Source: Xanthobacteraceae bacterium
Lineage (GTDB): Bacteria > Pseudomonadota > Alphaproteobacteria > Rhizobiales > Xanthobacteraceae
Direction of reading: 5' to 3'
Assembly (NCBI GenBank): GCA_030039655.1
Contig: JASHVC010000677.1
Location: 1 to 6,009 of the forward strand
Length of the DNA stretch: 6,009 nucleotides
The notes beneath the pieces are model-generated. The model was not told where the DNA came from and did not search any database. It was given only the letters and a program-made list of their open reading frames with translations. Of the stretch, positions 1-5,980 are shown piece after piece (within the stretch, counting starts at the first letter, position 1; the number at the start of each line of letters is the position of its first letter). A program made the translations under genes and the position numbers.

Positions 1-1281
1 AGGGCTCACCGTGGTCGGCGATGACGCCCAATCGATCTACTCGTTCCGCGCCGCGACCGTGCGCAACATTCTCGACTTTCCCGGCCACTTCACGCCGCGC
101 GCCGAGATCGTCACGCTCGAGCACAATTACCGCTCCACGCAGCCGATCCTTGCCGCCGCCAACGCGGTGATCGATCTCGCCGCCGAGCGTTTCACCAAGA
201 ACCTGAAGTCCGATCGCGCTTCCGCCGAACGGCCTTATCTGATCAGCGTGCAGGACGAAGCCGACCAGGCGCGTTTTGTAGTCGAGCAGGTCCTGCACAA
301 TCGCGAGTGCGGATTGGCGCTCAAAGCCCAGGCCGTGCTGTTGGCGCTTCTCATCATTCGGGTCCCCTCGAAGTGGAACTGACCCGGCGCAATGTCCCGT
401 TCGTGAAATTTGGCGGCCTGAAATTTCTCGAAGCGACGCACATCAAGGACGTGCTCGCCTTCCTGCGCTTTGCCGAGAACCTGCGTGACCGGGTCGCGGG
501 TTTTCGGGCGCTGCAACTTCTCCCCGGCGTTGGGCCGTCGACCGCGGCGCGCGCGCTCGACTGCGTCGCCGATCGCACCGATCCCGCGCCTGAACTCCTC
601 GCCTTTGCGCCGCCTGCAGCGACCCGAGAAGACTGGCCGGCGTTCGTCGACACGCTGCGGCTCGTGCGCGGGGCAGCGGCCGGCTGGCCGGCGGAACTCG
701 ATTTGGTGTGCCGCTGGTACGAGCCGCACCTGCAGCGCTTGCACGAAGACGCAGCCATGCGCCAAGCCGACCTCGTCCAGCTTGCGCAGATCGCGCAGAC
801 CTATCCGAGCCGCGAGCGCTTCCTCACCGAACTGACGCTCGATCCGCCCGAGGCCACCAGCGACGAGGCGGGCGCGCCGCTGCTCGACGAGGATTATTTG
901 ATCCTGTCGACCATTCACTCCGCGAAAGGTCAGGAGTGGAATGCCGTCTATCTGCTCAACAGCATCGATGGCTGTATTCCGGCCGATCTTGCGACCGGTA
1001 CCGCAACGGAAATCGAGGAAGAACGCCGCCTGCTTTACGTCGCCATGACCCGCGCCAAGGATCATTTGCATCTCATCGTTCCGCAGCGCTTTTACACCCA
1101 CACGCAGCGCCGCAATGGCGATCGGCATATGTACGCCGCGCGTACGCGCTTTATTCCGGCCGACATTCTTCACCTTTTCGCGCGCTGCACCTGGCCGCAA
1201 GCGCCCGCGGTGGCCGTCAGTAAAAGTACAATGGCCGAGAAGGTCGACATTCCGGCACGCCTGCGCCGCATGTGGAATTGA
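1..1281 (+). pseudogene. UvrD/Rep-type SF1 DNA helicase, 5'-truncated by the window and frameshifted
   Basis: This is the C-terminal part of a superfamily 1A ATP-dependent 3'-5' DNA helicase (UvrD/PcrA/Rep class), which unwinds DNA in repair or replication restart. Reading starts in frame at nt 2. Motif III (GDDAQSIYSFRAA) is at nt 17-58 and motif IV (NYRS) at about nt 119-151. In the other frame come motif V (IHSAKGQEWNAV, nt 913-948) and motif VI (EEERRLLYVAMTRAKD, about nt 1015-1065), with a tga stop at 1279-1281. Walker A and the DExx box must lie upstream of the window. Frame 2 runs into a stop at 380-382, but homologous-looking sequence continues without a gap in frame 1 from about nt 346 (ASHHSGPLEVEL). 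This fits loss of one base within 341-346, where I would expect a Phe-Arg pair before Ala-Ser. A gtg at 307 opens the second frame but has no reason to be a true start. The damage could be a genuine pseudogene or a sequencing error. Family identity is secure; the exact subfamily is not. Confidence 0.9.
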
Positions 1282-1348
1282 TCGTTTTTTCGATTCCGCA
1301 ACGCAGCGCGAGTGGGCAATTCGAGCGGCCTTTTTCGGAACTCGTTCA

Positions 1349-1395
1349 CCAATACGGCAATTCCGAGTTTGGGCGGGCGAACCCAATACGAGTTT
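1349..1395. repeat. Short direct repeats upstream of the response regulator
   Basis: Within the 189-nt gap between the helicase stop and the response regulator, the octamer CCAATACG occurs at 1349-1356 and again at 1383-1390. The heptamer CGAGTTT occurs at 1364-1370 and 1389-1395. The paired reuse of two words in under 50 nt could mark protein-binding sites or be a degenerate duplication. It could also be chance. Confidence 0.3.
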
Positions 1396-1407
1396 CCCCA
1401 TTGAACC

Positions 1408-1422
1408 TATGTCGGAAACATA
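1408..1422. promoter_or_regulatory. Possible operator, inverted repeat TATGT-N5-ACATA
   Basis: A perfect 5-nt inverted repeat (TATGT 1408-1412, ACATA 1418-1422) with a 5-nt spacer lies 48 nt before the response regulator start. The spacing would suit a small dimeric DNA-binding regulator, but the arms are short. I could not place a convincing -35/-10 pair or an EcfG-type GGAAC...CGTT promoter in this gap. Confidence 0.2.
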
Positions 1423-1470
1423 ACCGAGGCAGCGCCGGCCCGCCGCGAGAGTGCGAATTGGAGAAACGCC

Positions 1471-2463
1471 ATGCAGCGCACCATCACAATGCTCATCGCC
1501 GATGACTCCCAAGTCACGCGGCAGATCCTTGCCGACGCCGCGCTGGCTTCGCGATTGCCGCTGCGCTTCACCGCGACCGATAACGGCCGCGAGTGCCTGA
1601 CGCTGCTTAACGGCGCCAACATCGATCTCGCCTTTATCGACGTGCACATGCCGGAGCTGTCGGGCACCGAAGCGTTCTGGACGGCAAAGAAGCAAGGTCT
1701 CAAGACGTTCGTCACCCTGATGTCCACACCGCCGGCCGCCGATGCCGTTGAGATGGCCATCAAGCTGCGGGCCTACGAATTCCTGTTCAAGCCGTTCACG
1801 GCCAGCGACGCGGCCGGCATCATCAAGACTTACGCGCGCGTTTCCTCGCCCACCAAGATCCTCATCGTCGACGACTCCATGACCGTGCGCCACAGCGTCC
1901 AGGAAATTGTTCAAGGCAGCGTGTTCAATTGCCAGATCACCCAAGCGAGTGGCGGCGAGGCGGCGCTGGAGGCCTGCCGGGCCACGGAATTCGACGCCGT
2001 GTTCCTCGATCGCCATATGCCCGGCCTCGACGGACTCGAAACTATGCAACGGCTGCAGCTCATCCAATCGTCGCTCAAGATCGTGATGATGTCGGCCGAG
2101 CGCAATACACTTAAAGAACGCCAAGCCATCGAGAACGGCGCGTGCGCGTTCCTGCAAAAGCCCTTCCATTCGGAAGATGTTGACCGCGTATTGCATGCGG
2201 CGTTCGGCCTGCGCTCCCCCAATCTGCGACTGCGCAGCCGCGAGCCGTATTTCGACGTGGCCATTCAAGGCAGCACCATTCGTCTCGCGCACAAAACCAG
2301 CGGCCACGTGTTCGAGTATCTGTGGTCGCAAAAACCACCTTATCTGCGTAACCACATCGTTCACGCTGCGACCGCCTGCGATATCGAGCCGGCGCGCGTA
2401 GCCCCAGCCGCGGAGGAAACAGCCCTGTTGCAACTACGTTCCCAACACCTGCTTGCGGCATAA
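1471..2463 (+). CDS. Response regulator with two tandem receiver domains and an unknown C-terminal tail
   Basis: This 330-residue cytoplasmic signalling protein has two CheY-like receiver domains, each expected to accept phosphate from a histidine kinase. Receiver 1 (about residues 5-123) shows D11-D12, phospho-acceptor D57 in FIDVHMP, S85 and K107 in FKPF. Receiver 2 (about 128-246) shows D134-D135, phospho-acceptor D180 in FLDRHMP, S208 and K230 in QKPF. Both catalytic sets look intact. Residues about 247-330 match no output domain I recognise: there is no visible helix-turn-helix, GGDEF, EAL or kinase motif. The start is supported by GGAG at 1460-1463, 7 nt before the ATG, and by a tga in the same frame upstream (near 1402) with no other usual start between. 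No kinase gene is adjacent, so the partner is unknown. The SDR gene follows 74 nt downstream on the same strand and may be cotranscribed. Confidence 0.92.
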   Translation: MQRTITMLIADDSQVTRQILADAALASRLPLRFTATDNGRECLTLLNGANIDLAFIDVHMPELSGTEAFWTAKKQGLKTFVTLMSTPPAADAVEMAIKLRAYEFLFKPFTASDAAGIIKTYARVSSPTKILIVDDSMTVRHSVQEIVQGSVFNCQITQASGGEAALEACRATEFDAVFLDRHMPGLDGLETMQRLQLIQSSLKIVMMSAERNTLKERQAIENGACAFLQKPFHSEDVDRVLHAAFGLRSPNLRLRSREPYFDVAIQGSTIRLAHKTSGHVFEYLWSQKPPYLRNHIVHAATACDIEPARVAPAAEETALLQLRSQHLLAA

Positions 2464-2468
2464 TCCGG

Positions 2469-2482
2469 CGGGCCGCGGCCCG
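2469..2482. repeat. 14-nt perfect GC palindrome just after the response regulator
   Basis: CGGGCCGCGGCCCG equals its own reverse complement and begins 6 nt after the response regulator stop codon. As RNA it could form a small, very GC-rich hairpin, but there is no T-tract after it, so it is not a standard intrinsic terminator. In DNA of this composition it may be incidental. Confidence 0.4.
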
Positions 2483-2510
2483 TTGTGGCTGGCCCGGCGG
2501 CGAGGCACAA

Positions 2511-2534
2511 TCTCCCCACAAGAGAACGGGGAGA
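2511..2534 (+). promoter_or_regulatory. Hairpin that masks the SDR ribosome-binding site
   Basis: TCTCCCC (2511-2517) is perfectly complementary to GGGGAGA (2528-2534), giving a 7-bp stem with a 10-nt loop. The 3' arm is the Shine-Dalgarno sequence of the SDR gene, whose ATG is at 2538. In the mRNA this stem would hide the ribosome-binding site, which could lower or condition translation. The pairing is read directly from the sequence; the regulatory role is inference. Any C-rich stretch upstream of a G-rich SD could give this by chance. Confidence 0.4.
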
Positions 2535-2537
2535 GAC

Positions 2538-3308
2538 ATGCCGAAGACGCCGGACTACTTCGCCGGAAAGACCATCATCATCACTGGCGCCGCAAGCGGT
2601 ATCGGCCGCGCTGCGGCGCTCATTTTTGCGCGCGAGGGCGCCAACGTCGTATGCGCCGACGTCAACGAGGCCGGTGCGCGCAAGACCGCCGACGACGTCA
2701 ACGGCAAAGGCAGCCAGGCGCTTGCGCTGAAAGTCGACGTTACCTCGCGCGCGCAAGTCAACGACATGGTCAAGCGCGCGCTTGCGGCCTTCGGCAGCGT
2801 CCAGTTTTTGTTCAACTCGGCCGGCGCGGCCATCCGCCGTTCCAAGTTTCTCGACATCGACGACGCGCTGATGGAAAAGACGTTCGCACTCAATGTCAGC
2901 GGCACGCTTTACGCCATGCAGGCGCTGCTGCCGCACATGCTGGAGAAAAAGCACGGCGTCATCGTCAACATGGCGAGCATGGCACACCGCCGCGGCGGTC
3001 CCGGCTCGTCGGTCCATTACGCCGCCGCCAAGGGCGCGGTGGTGTCCATGACAATGGGCGTGGCGCGCGAATTCGCCACGTCGGGCATCCGCGCGCTGTC
3101 CATTTCGCCTGGGCCAATCAAAACACCATTCCAAGACGCCGCCGGCTCGTCGCCGGAGCTGGTGAAGCGCTTCCTCGACGACATCCCCATAGGGCGCTTC
3201 GGCGAGCCTGAGGAAATTGGCGAACTCGTCCTGTTCATGTGCTCCGACGCCTGCCCGTTCATGACCGCCGACACCGTCTACGTGAATGGCGGCGGCGGCT
3301 GGCGGTAA
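2538..3308 (+). CDS. Classical short-chain dehydrogenase/reductase (SDR), FabG-like
   Basis: This 256-residue protein has the normal length of a classical SDR, a cytoplasmic NAD(P)(H)-dependent oxidoreductase of alcohols and ketones. The Rossmann nucleotide loop TGAASGIG is at residues 16-23. D41 at the end of strand beta-2 (CADVNE) suggests a preference for NAD(H) over NADP(H). D67 in DVT, NSAG at 93-96 (a variant of the usual NNAG) and N119 follow. The catalytic residues are S147, Y161 and K165 (YxxxK). SPGP at 190-193 and a C-terminal VNGGGGW are also family-typical. The S147-Y161 spacing is one residue longer than in many members. The start is set by GGGGAG at 2528-2533 ahead of ATG 2538, and that SD lies in a potential hairpin. 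FabG-like names are often given to such proteins, but the substrate cannot be deduced and no fatty-acid gene is nearby. No own promoter is obvious, so readthrough from the response regulator is likely. Confidence 0.93.
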   Translation: MPKTPDYFAGKTIIITGAASGIGRAAALIFAREGANVVCADVNEAGARKTADDVNGKGSQALALKVDVTSRAQVNDMVKRALAAFGSVQFLFNSAGAAIRRSKFLDIDDALMEKTFALNVSGTLYAMQALLPHMLEKKHGVIVNMASMAHRRGGPGSSVHYAAAKGAVVSMTMGVAREFATSGIRALSISPGPIKTPFQDAAGSSPELVKRFLDDIPIGRFGEPEEIGELVLFMCSDACPFMTADTVYVNGGGGWR

Positions 3309-3315
3309 CGGACTT

Positions 3316-3403
3316 CGTCATGGCCGGGCTAGTCCCGGCCATCTCGATCCGAGAGCACGGCGTTTCAGGAATCGGGATGCCCGGCACAAGGCCGGGCATG
3401 ACG
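3316..3403. repeat. Dispersed-type palindromic element with two hairpins at a convergent junction
   Basis: This 88-nt element fills most of the gap between the converging SDR and 105-residue-protein genes. It holds two perfect hairpins with 9-bp stems and 5-nt loops: ATGGCCGGG/CCCGGCCAT (3320-3328, 3334-3342) and ATGCCCGGC/GCCGGGCAT (3377-3385, 3391-3399). The outer ends CGTCATG (3316-3322) and CATGACG (3397-3403) are exact inverted repeats, and the inner flanks ATCTCGATCC and GGAATCGGGAT are also nearly complementary. The whole unit can therefore fold either as one long imperfect stem or as two side hairpins. Translation on the + strand gives MAGLVPAI, a peptide I remember as a spurious-ORF signature of a repeat common in Bradyrhizobium and relatives. 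It may serve as a bidirectional transcription end, though without T-tracts. Confidence 0.75.
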
Positions 3404-3422
3404 GTTGATGATAGCAGCTGCA

Positions 3423-3740
3423 TCACGGTGCGGCTTTCTCCTCCGCCAAAACAAGCTTGTCGCGGCTGCGGGTTACGCCGCTGGGCCAGCTCTTGTCGAA
3501 ATCGGCGATCAGGGGTTTGAGAACTTCATCCTTCATCGCCACATCAAGCGCGGCCTGATCGGCGAACTGATAAATGGCGTAGTGCACGCCTGGATCAATC
3601 GTGCTCCAGTAGCGCCACGCCTTCTCGGCTTTGAAATCCTTCAGCGCCCACGGAAGGTGGTCGGTCGAATACCAGTGATCGAATTTCTGCCGCAGCGGTT
3701 CGGTCACCACCGCGCGTACCATGAAATAAGCTTTCGGCAT
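3423..3740 (-). CDS. Small uncharacterised protein, probable dimeric alpha/beta-barrel fold
   Basis: This 105-residue protein has no signal peptide, so it is probably cytoplasmic. It starts MPKAYFMVRAVV, has an HWYSTDHLPWAL segment around residues 22-33 and an HYAIYQF strand around 53-59. A short first strand, a helix carrying a W/Y...HLP motif and a later aromatic strand resemble EthD-like or related dimeric alpha/beta-barrel (ferredoxin-fold) proteins, but I cannot name the family with certainty. The ATG at 3738-3740 is preceded by GAGAGG, which overlaps the stop region of the CMD-like gene. A longer upstream extension in this frame runs antiparallel-free through the CMD-like gene in another frame and is Arg-rich, so it was not used. 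The gap to the CMD-like gene is only 11 nt, indicating cotranscription and possibly translational coupling. It is the last gene of the operon; its end faces the palindromic element. Confidence 0.82.
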   Translation of the reverse strand: MPKAYFMVRAVVTEPLRQKFDHWYSTDHLPWALKDFKAEKAWRYWSTIDPGVHYAIYQFADQAALDVAMKDEVLKPLIADFDKSWPSGVTRSRDKLVLAEEKAAP

Positions 3741-3751
3741 CGCGTCGCCTC

Positions 3752-4405
3752 TCAACACTTTCCCGCTACGGTCTCGCGGCCGTCGGTCTCGATTTGGATG
3801 CGCAGCGCCTTGGTGAGCAGGCCGTTGGCGTAGTAGTTGCCGACCGTATAAGTCAGCTCCACGATTCCCTTCGGCGAGAAATATTTCTGCAATTCCGCGA
3901 AGGTCAGATCGTCGACGTCGCCGCCATGCGCCATCTGTTCCGCGTAGCCGAGCACGGCGCGGTCCTTCGCGTCGAACAGCGCCGAAGTCTTCCACGCCGG
4001 CAGTGCGGCAAGCTGGGCGTCGGTAAAGCCGCACATCTTGAACAGCGGGATGTGCTGGTTGATCTCGTACTTCGAATCTACGATCTGCGCCGTGCGCATG
4101 ATGGTGAGTTCAATCAGCCGCCGCGGCACCTCGGAATCGAAGCGGATGGCGAACGCCATGGTGCTGGCGGCCTGGCTGAATTTCGGCGAATGGCCCGTGG
4201 TGAGCTGCAGGTTGATGACGGCGCCGCCCTGCGCGCGCCGCTTGGCGAACATCTCCTGCAGCACCGGATCGAGCGGTTGGGGCAATGGCGGCAGGCGCGA
4301 CACCTTTTGTTGCTCGACCGGCAGCTTCTCCTGCGCGCCAAGCGACCCGGCCATGACGAGGCCGAGGAGTCCAGCACCGATCCAGCTCAGTGTTCGCATG
4401 ACCAT
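3752..4405 (-). CDS. Exported carboxymuconolactone decarboxylase (CMD/AhpD)-like protein
   Basis: This 217-residue protein belongs to the CMD/AhpD-like helical fold, whose members include decarboxylases of aromatic catabolism and peroxidase partners. The family signature region runs over about residues 95-135: RRLIELTIMRTAQ, then YEINQH with E114 and H118, then GFTDAQLAAL. The second half has VLGYAEQ, FAELQKYF and GIVELTYTVGNYY, also typical. The AhpD-type CxxC pair is absent; C125 and the terminal C217 are the only cysteines I see. This argues against disulfide reductase activity. The N-terminus is a hydrophobic signal (LSWIGAGLLGLVMAGS) ending in LGA before QEK, so export to the periplasm is likely, which is unusual for this family. 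The start is ambiguous: GGAGAG lies 2 nt before ATG 4405 and 8 nt before a second ATG at 4399, so MRTLSW may be the true start. It sits 13 nt after the binding-protein gene. Family call is firm; the reaction is unknown. Confidence 0.88.
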   Translation of the reverse strand: MVMRTLSWIGAGLLGLVMAGSLGAQEKLPVEQQKVSRLPPLPQPLDPVLQEMFAKRRAQGGAVINLQLTTGHSPKFSQAASTMAFAIRFDSEVPRRLIELTIMRTAQIVDSKYEINQHIPLFKMCGFTDAQLAALPAWKTSALFDAKDRAVLGYAEQMAHGGDVDDLTFAELQKYFSPKGIVELTYTVGNYYANGLLTKALRIQIETDGRETVAGKC

Positions 4406-4418
4406 TTCTCTCCGGTTT

Positions 4419-5381
4419 TCACTCGCCCCTGATCCCCGCGGCCTTGATGATCGGCCACCACTTTTCCATGTCGGCCTTGTGGAACGCCGCGAGACCTTCA
4501 GGGGTCTGCTGCTCGTGTGACGCGACATCGAGGCCGAGATCGGCGAAGCGCGCGCGCACTTTCGGATCGGCGAGCGCCGCCACCATGGCGCCGTTAAGTT
4601 TCGCGACGATGTCGGGCGGCGTGCCTTTGGGCGCGAACAGGCCAAACCATCCGGAGATATAAAGTCCCGGAACGCCGGACTCGTCGGCCGAGGGAATATC
4701 AGGCATGGACGCCGAGCGCTGCGGCGAGAGCTCGGCAAGCGCCTTGATGGTGCCCGCACGCACCTGCGGCAGCGCCACGGCGCCCTGCACCAGCAGGAGA
4801 TCGACCTGGCCGGAGATCAGATCGGTCATGGCCGGTCCGGCGCCGCGATAAGGCACGAACAGCACCTTCGTGTCGGTGAGTTTCTGCAGCAGGATGCCCC
4901 CGACCTGCGCCGATGCATTCTGGTTGACGAACTTGGCGTCGTCCGGATGCGCCTTGATCCAGGCCGCGAGCGTTTTCAGATCGTCCGCCGGCAGTGTCTT
5001 CTTGGCCACCAGCAGCATCGGGTTGAGCGACACGAGGCCGATCGGCGCGAAGTCGGTCTGCAGATCGTAATTGAGATTGTAGATGATGCTGCCGGTGTGG
5101 GTGTCCCACTGGCCGATGTCGATGGTGTAGCCGTCGGGCGCGGCGCGCGCGAGCCGCCCCACCCCGATGCTGCCGCCGGCGCCGCCGACGTTCTCGACGA
5201 TCACGGACTGGCCCAGCGTTTCGCCCATATGCTGGGCGAGGATGCGGCCGGCGACGTCGGTCGATCCGCCCGGTGGGAACGGAACGATCAGCGTGATGGT
5301 CCGCGACGGATAGTTTTGCGCCGCAACCGGCGCGACGGCGGCGATCAGCGCCAACGTTAGCGCGGCGATCAAAGTTCGCAT
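4419..5381 (-). CDS. Bug/TctC-family tripartite tricarboxylate-type solute-binding protein
   Basis: This 320-residue periplasmic binding protein captures a small, usually carboxylated, solute for a tripartite tricarboxylate transporter or acts as an orphan sensor. A signal peptide spans about residues 1-21, with VAA before QNYPSR. Family landmarks are IVPFPPGGSTDVAGR (about 32-46), the glycine-rich VGGAGGSIG (65-73), PDGYT (82-86), the PYRGAGPAMTDLISGQVDLL region (177-196) and FAPKGTPP (249-256). The start was placed at the ATG 5379-5381 because GAGG lies 7 nt upstream and MRTLIAAL gives a normal signal peptide; an in-frame ttg two codons earlier is less likely. No TctA or TctB membrane gene is in the window, as is common for the many orphan Bug proteins. 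It lies 21 nt after the cupin gene and 13 nt before the CMD-like gene, so it is probably in one operon. The ligand cannot be deduced. Confidence 0.94.
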   Translation of the reverse strand: MRTLIAALTLALIAAVAPVAAQNYPSRTITLIVPFPPGGSTDVAGRILAQHMGETLGQSVIVENVGGAGGSIGVGRLARAAPDGYTIDIGQWDTHTGSIIYNLNYDLQTDFAPIGLVSLNPMLLVAKKTLPADDLKTLAAWIKAHPDDAKFVNQNASAQVGGILLQKLTDTKVLFVPYRGAGPAMTDLISGQVDLLLVQGAVALPQVRAGTIKALAELSPQRSASMPDIPSADESGVPGLYISGWFGLFAPKGTPPDIVAKLNGAMVAALADPKVRARFADLGLDVASHEQQTPEGLAAFHKADMEKWWPIIKAAGIRGE

Positions 5382-5402
5382 GTTCAATCCTCAAAGACGC
5401 CC

Positions 5403-5804
5403 TTAGGGCGCCGGGGTTGCCAAGGGTTTGCCCTTCTCGACGATGTAGACCCCGACGATCTTCGCCCCGTTCGGGCCGCCTTTGCCGCCGTGCACGATGC
5501 CTGCCGGGATATAAAAGCTGTCGCCGGCCTTATAGGTCTTCGGTCCAACGCCCTCGACGTTGAGAACCAGATCGCCCTCGAGCACGTAGTCGGTCTCCGG
5601 ACCGGGGTGGGTGTGCCGCGCAACGTCGGCGTTAGCTGGAATCTCGACGACCGCAACGACAGTCTCGCGCTCGCCGGGCGGCACATCGAATTTCTGCACG
5701 ACCGTGCGCTTGAGGCCGGCCGTCTGCGTGCCCGGCGCCTGCGCCAACGCAACGCCGCCGATGACAAGCGCCGCGGCCGCAACTATGATAGATCTTCTCA
5801 GCAT
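5403..5804 (-). CDS. Secreted single-domain cupin
   Basis: This 133-residue small cupin has an N-terminal signal peptide (hydrophobic IIVAAAALVIGGVALA, probable cut ALA before QAPG), so it should act in the periplasm. Cupin motif 1 is seen as H64-T-H66-PGP-E70 with G77. Motif 2 is GDSFYIPAGIVH with G94, P100, G102 and H105. H64, H66, E70 and H105 form the expected metal site. Single-domain cupins of this type range from dioxygenases and isomerases to simple ligand-binding proteins, so no reaction is assigned. GAGGGG precedes ATG 5804 by about 8 nt. It is the first gene of a - strand run followed by the binding protein, the CMD-like protein and a small barrel-like protein. I found no convincing -35/-10 pair in the 66 nt between this start and the palindromic element at 5871, so the promoter may lie within or beyond that element. 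Confidence 0.92.
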   Translation of the reverse strand: MLRRSIIVAAAALVIGGVALAQAPGTQTAGLKRTVVQKFDVPPGERETVVAVVEIPANADVARHTHPGPETDYVLEGDLVLNVEGVGPKTYKAGDSFYIPAGIVHGGKGGPNGAKIVGVYIVEKGKPLATPAP

Positions 5805-5870
5805 AGCGTTTCCCCTCGTTATTTATCCGGCGATGATACAGGGACGACGCTGGGGGCGCTACGCAGTTCA

Positions 5871-5980
5871 CCTCATCCTGAGGTGCGACCCCCGACTCGG
5901 GGGGAGCCTCGAAGGATGCAGGCCCCGGCGCCTCGGCCTACCTCCTTCGAGGGCCGCTTCGCGGCCGCCTCAGGATGAGG
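5871..5980. repeat. Dispersed-type palindromic element with nested hairpins
   Basis: The ends CCTCATCCTGAGG (5871-5883) and CCTCAGGATGAGG (5968-5980) are a perfect 13-nt inverted repeat. Inside are three more: CCCCCG/CGGGGG with an act loop (5889-5903), CCTCGAAGGA/TCCTTCGAGG (5907-5916 and 5943-5952), and GGCCGC/GCGGCC with a ttc loop (5952-5966). The unit could fold into a cloverleaf-like shape. Its translated frames (HPEVR..., SFEGRFAAASG) match spurious peptides I remember from a repeat that is frequent in Bradyrhizobium and related genomes. It lies upstream of the - strand operon, between it and whatever follows outside the window. Confidence 0.75.

Noticed and set aside
1274..1297. Possible terminator at the helicase stop (GGA...ATCG-tttttt-CGAT-TCC)
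   Set aside because: The stem is only 4 bp plus 3 bp with a bulge, and the T-run is in the loop, not after the stem.
1337..1362. GGAAC that might begin an EcfG-type stress promoter
   Set aside because: No CGTT-like -10 element is found 16-17 nt downstream.
1335..1366. TCGGAA/TTCCGA inverted repeat
   Set aside because: Only 6-nt arms separated by 20 nt, with no T-tract or other support.
235..2433. A 732-codon open frame on the - strand
   Set aside because: It runs antisense through the helicase and the response regulator, both of which have clear family motifs. Its product is Arg/Gly-rich with no recognisable domain; long antisense frames are common in GC-rich DNA.
2361..3134. A 257-codon open frame on the - strand
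   Set aside because: It is antisense to the SDR gene, which has an intact Rossmann and catalytic signature, and its product shows no family features.
3239..3520. A 93-codon + strand frame containing MAGLVPAI
   Set aside because: It overlaps the SDR end in another frame and reads through the palindromic repeat; such peptides are typical false ORFs from this repeat type.
5805..5870. AT-richer GGATAAATAAC (- strand) as a -10 box for the operon
   Set aside because: No -35-like hexamer at proper spacing, and it would put the start almost on the Shine-Dalgarno sequence.
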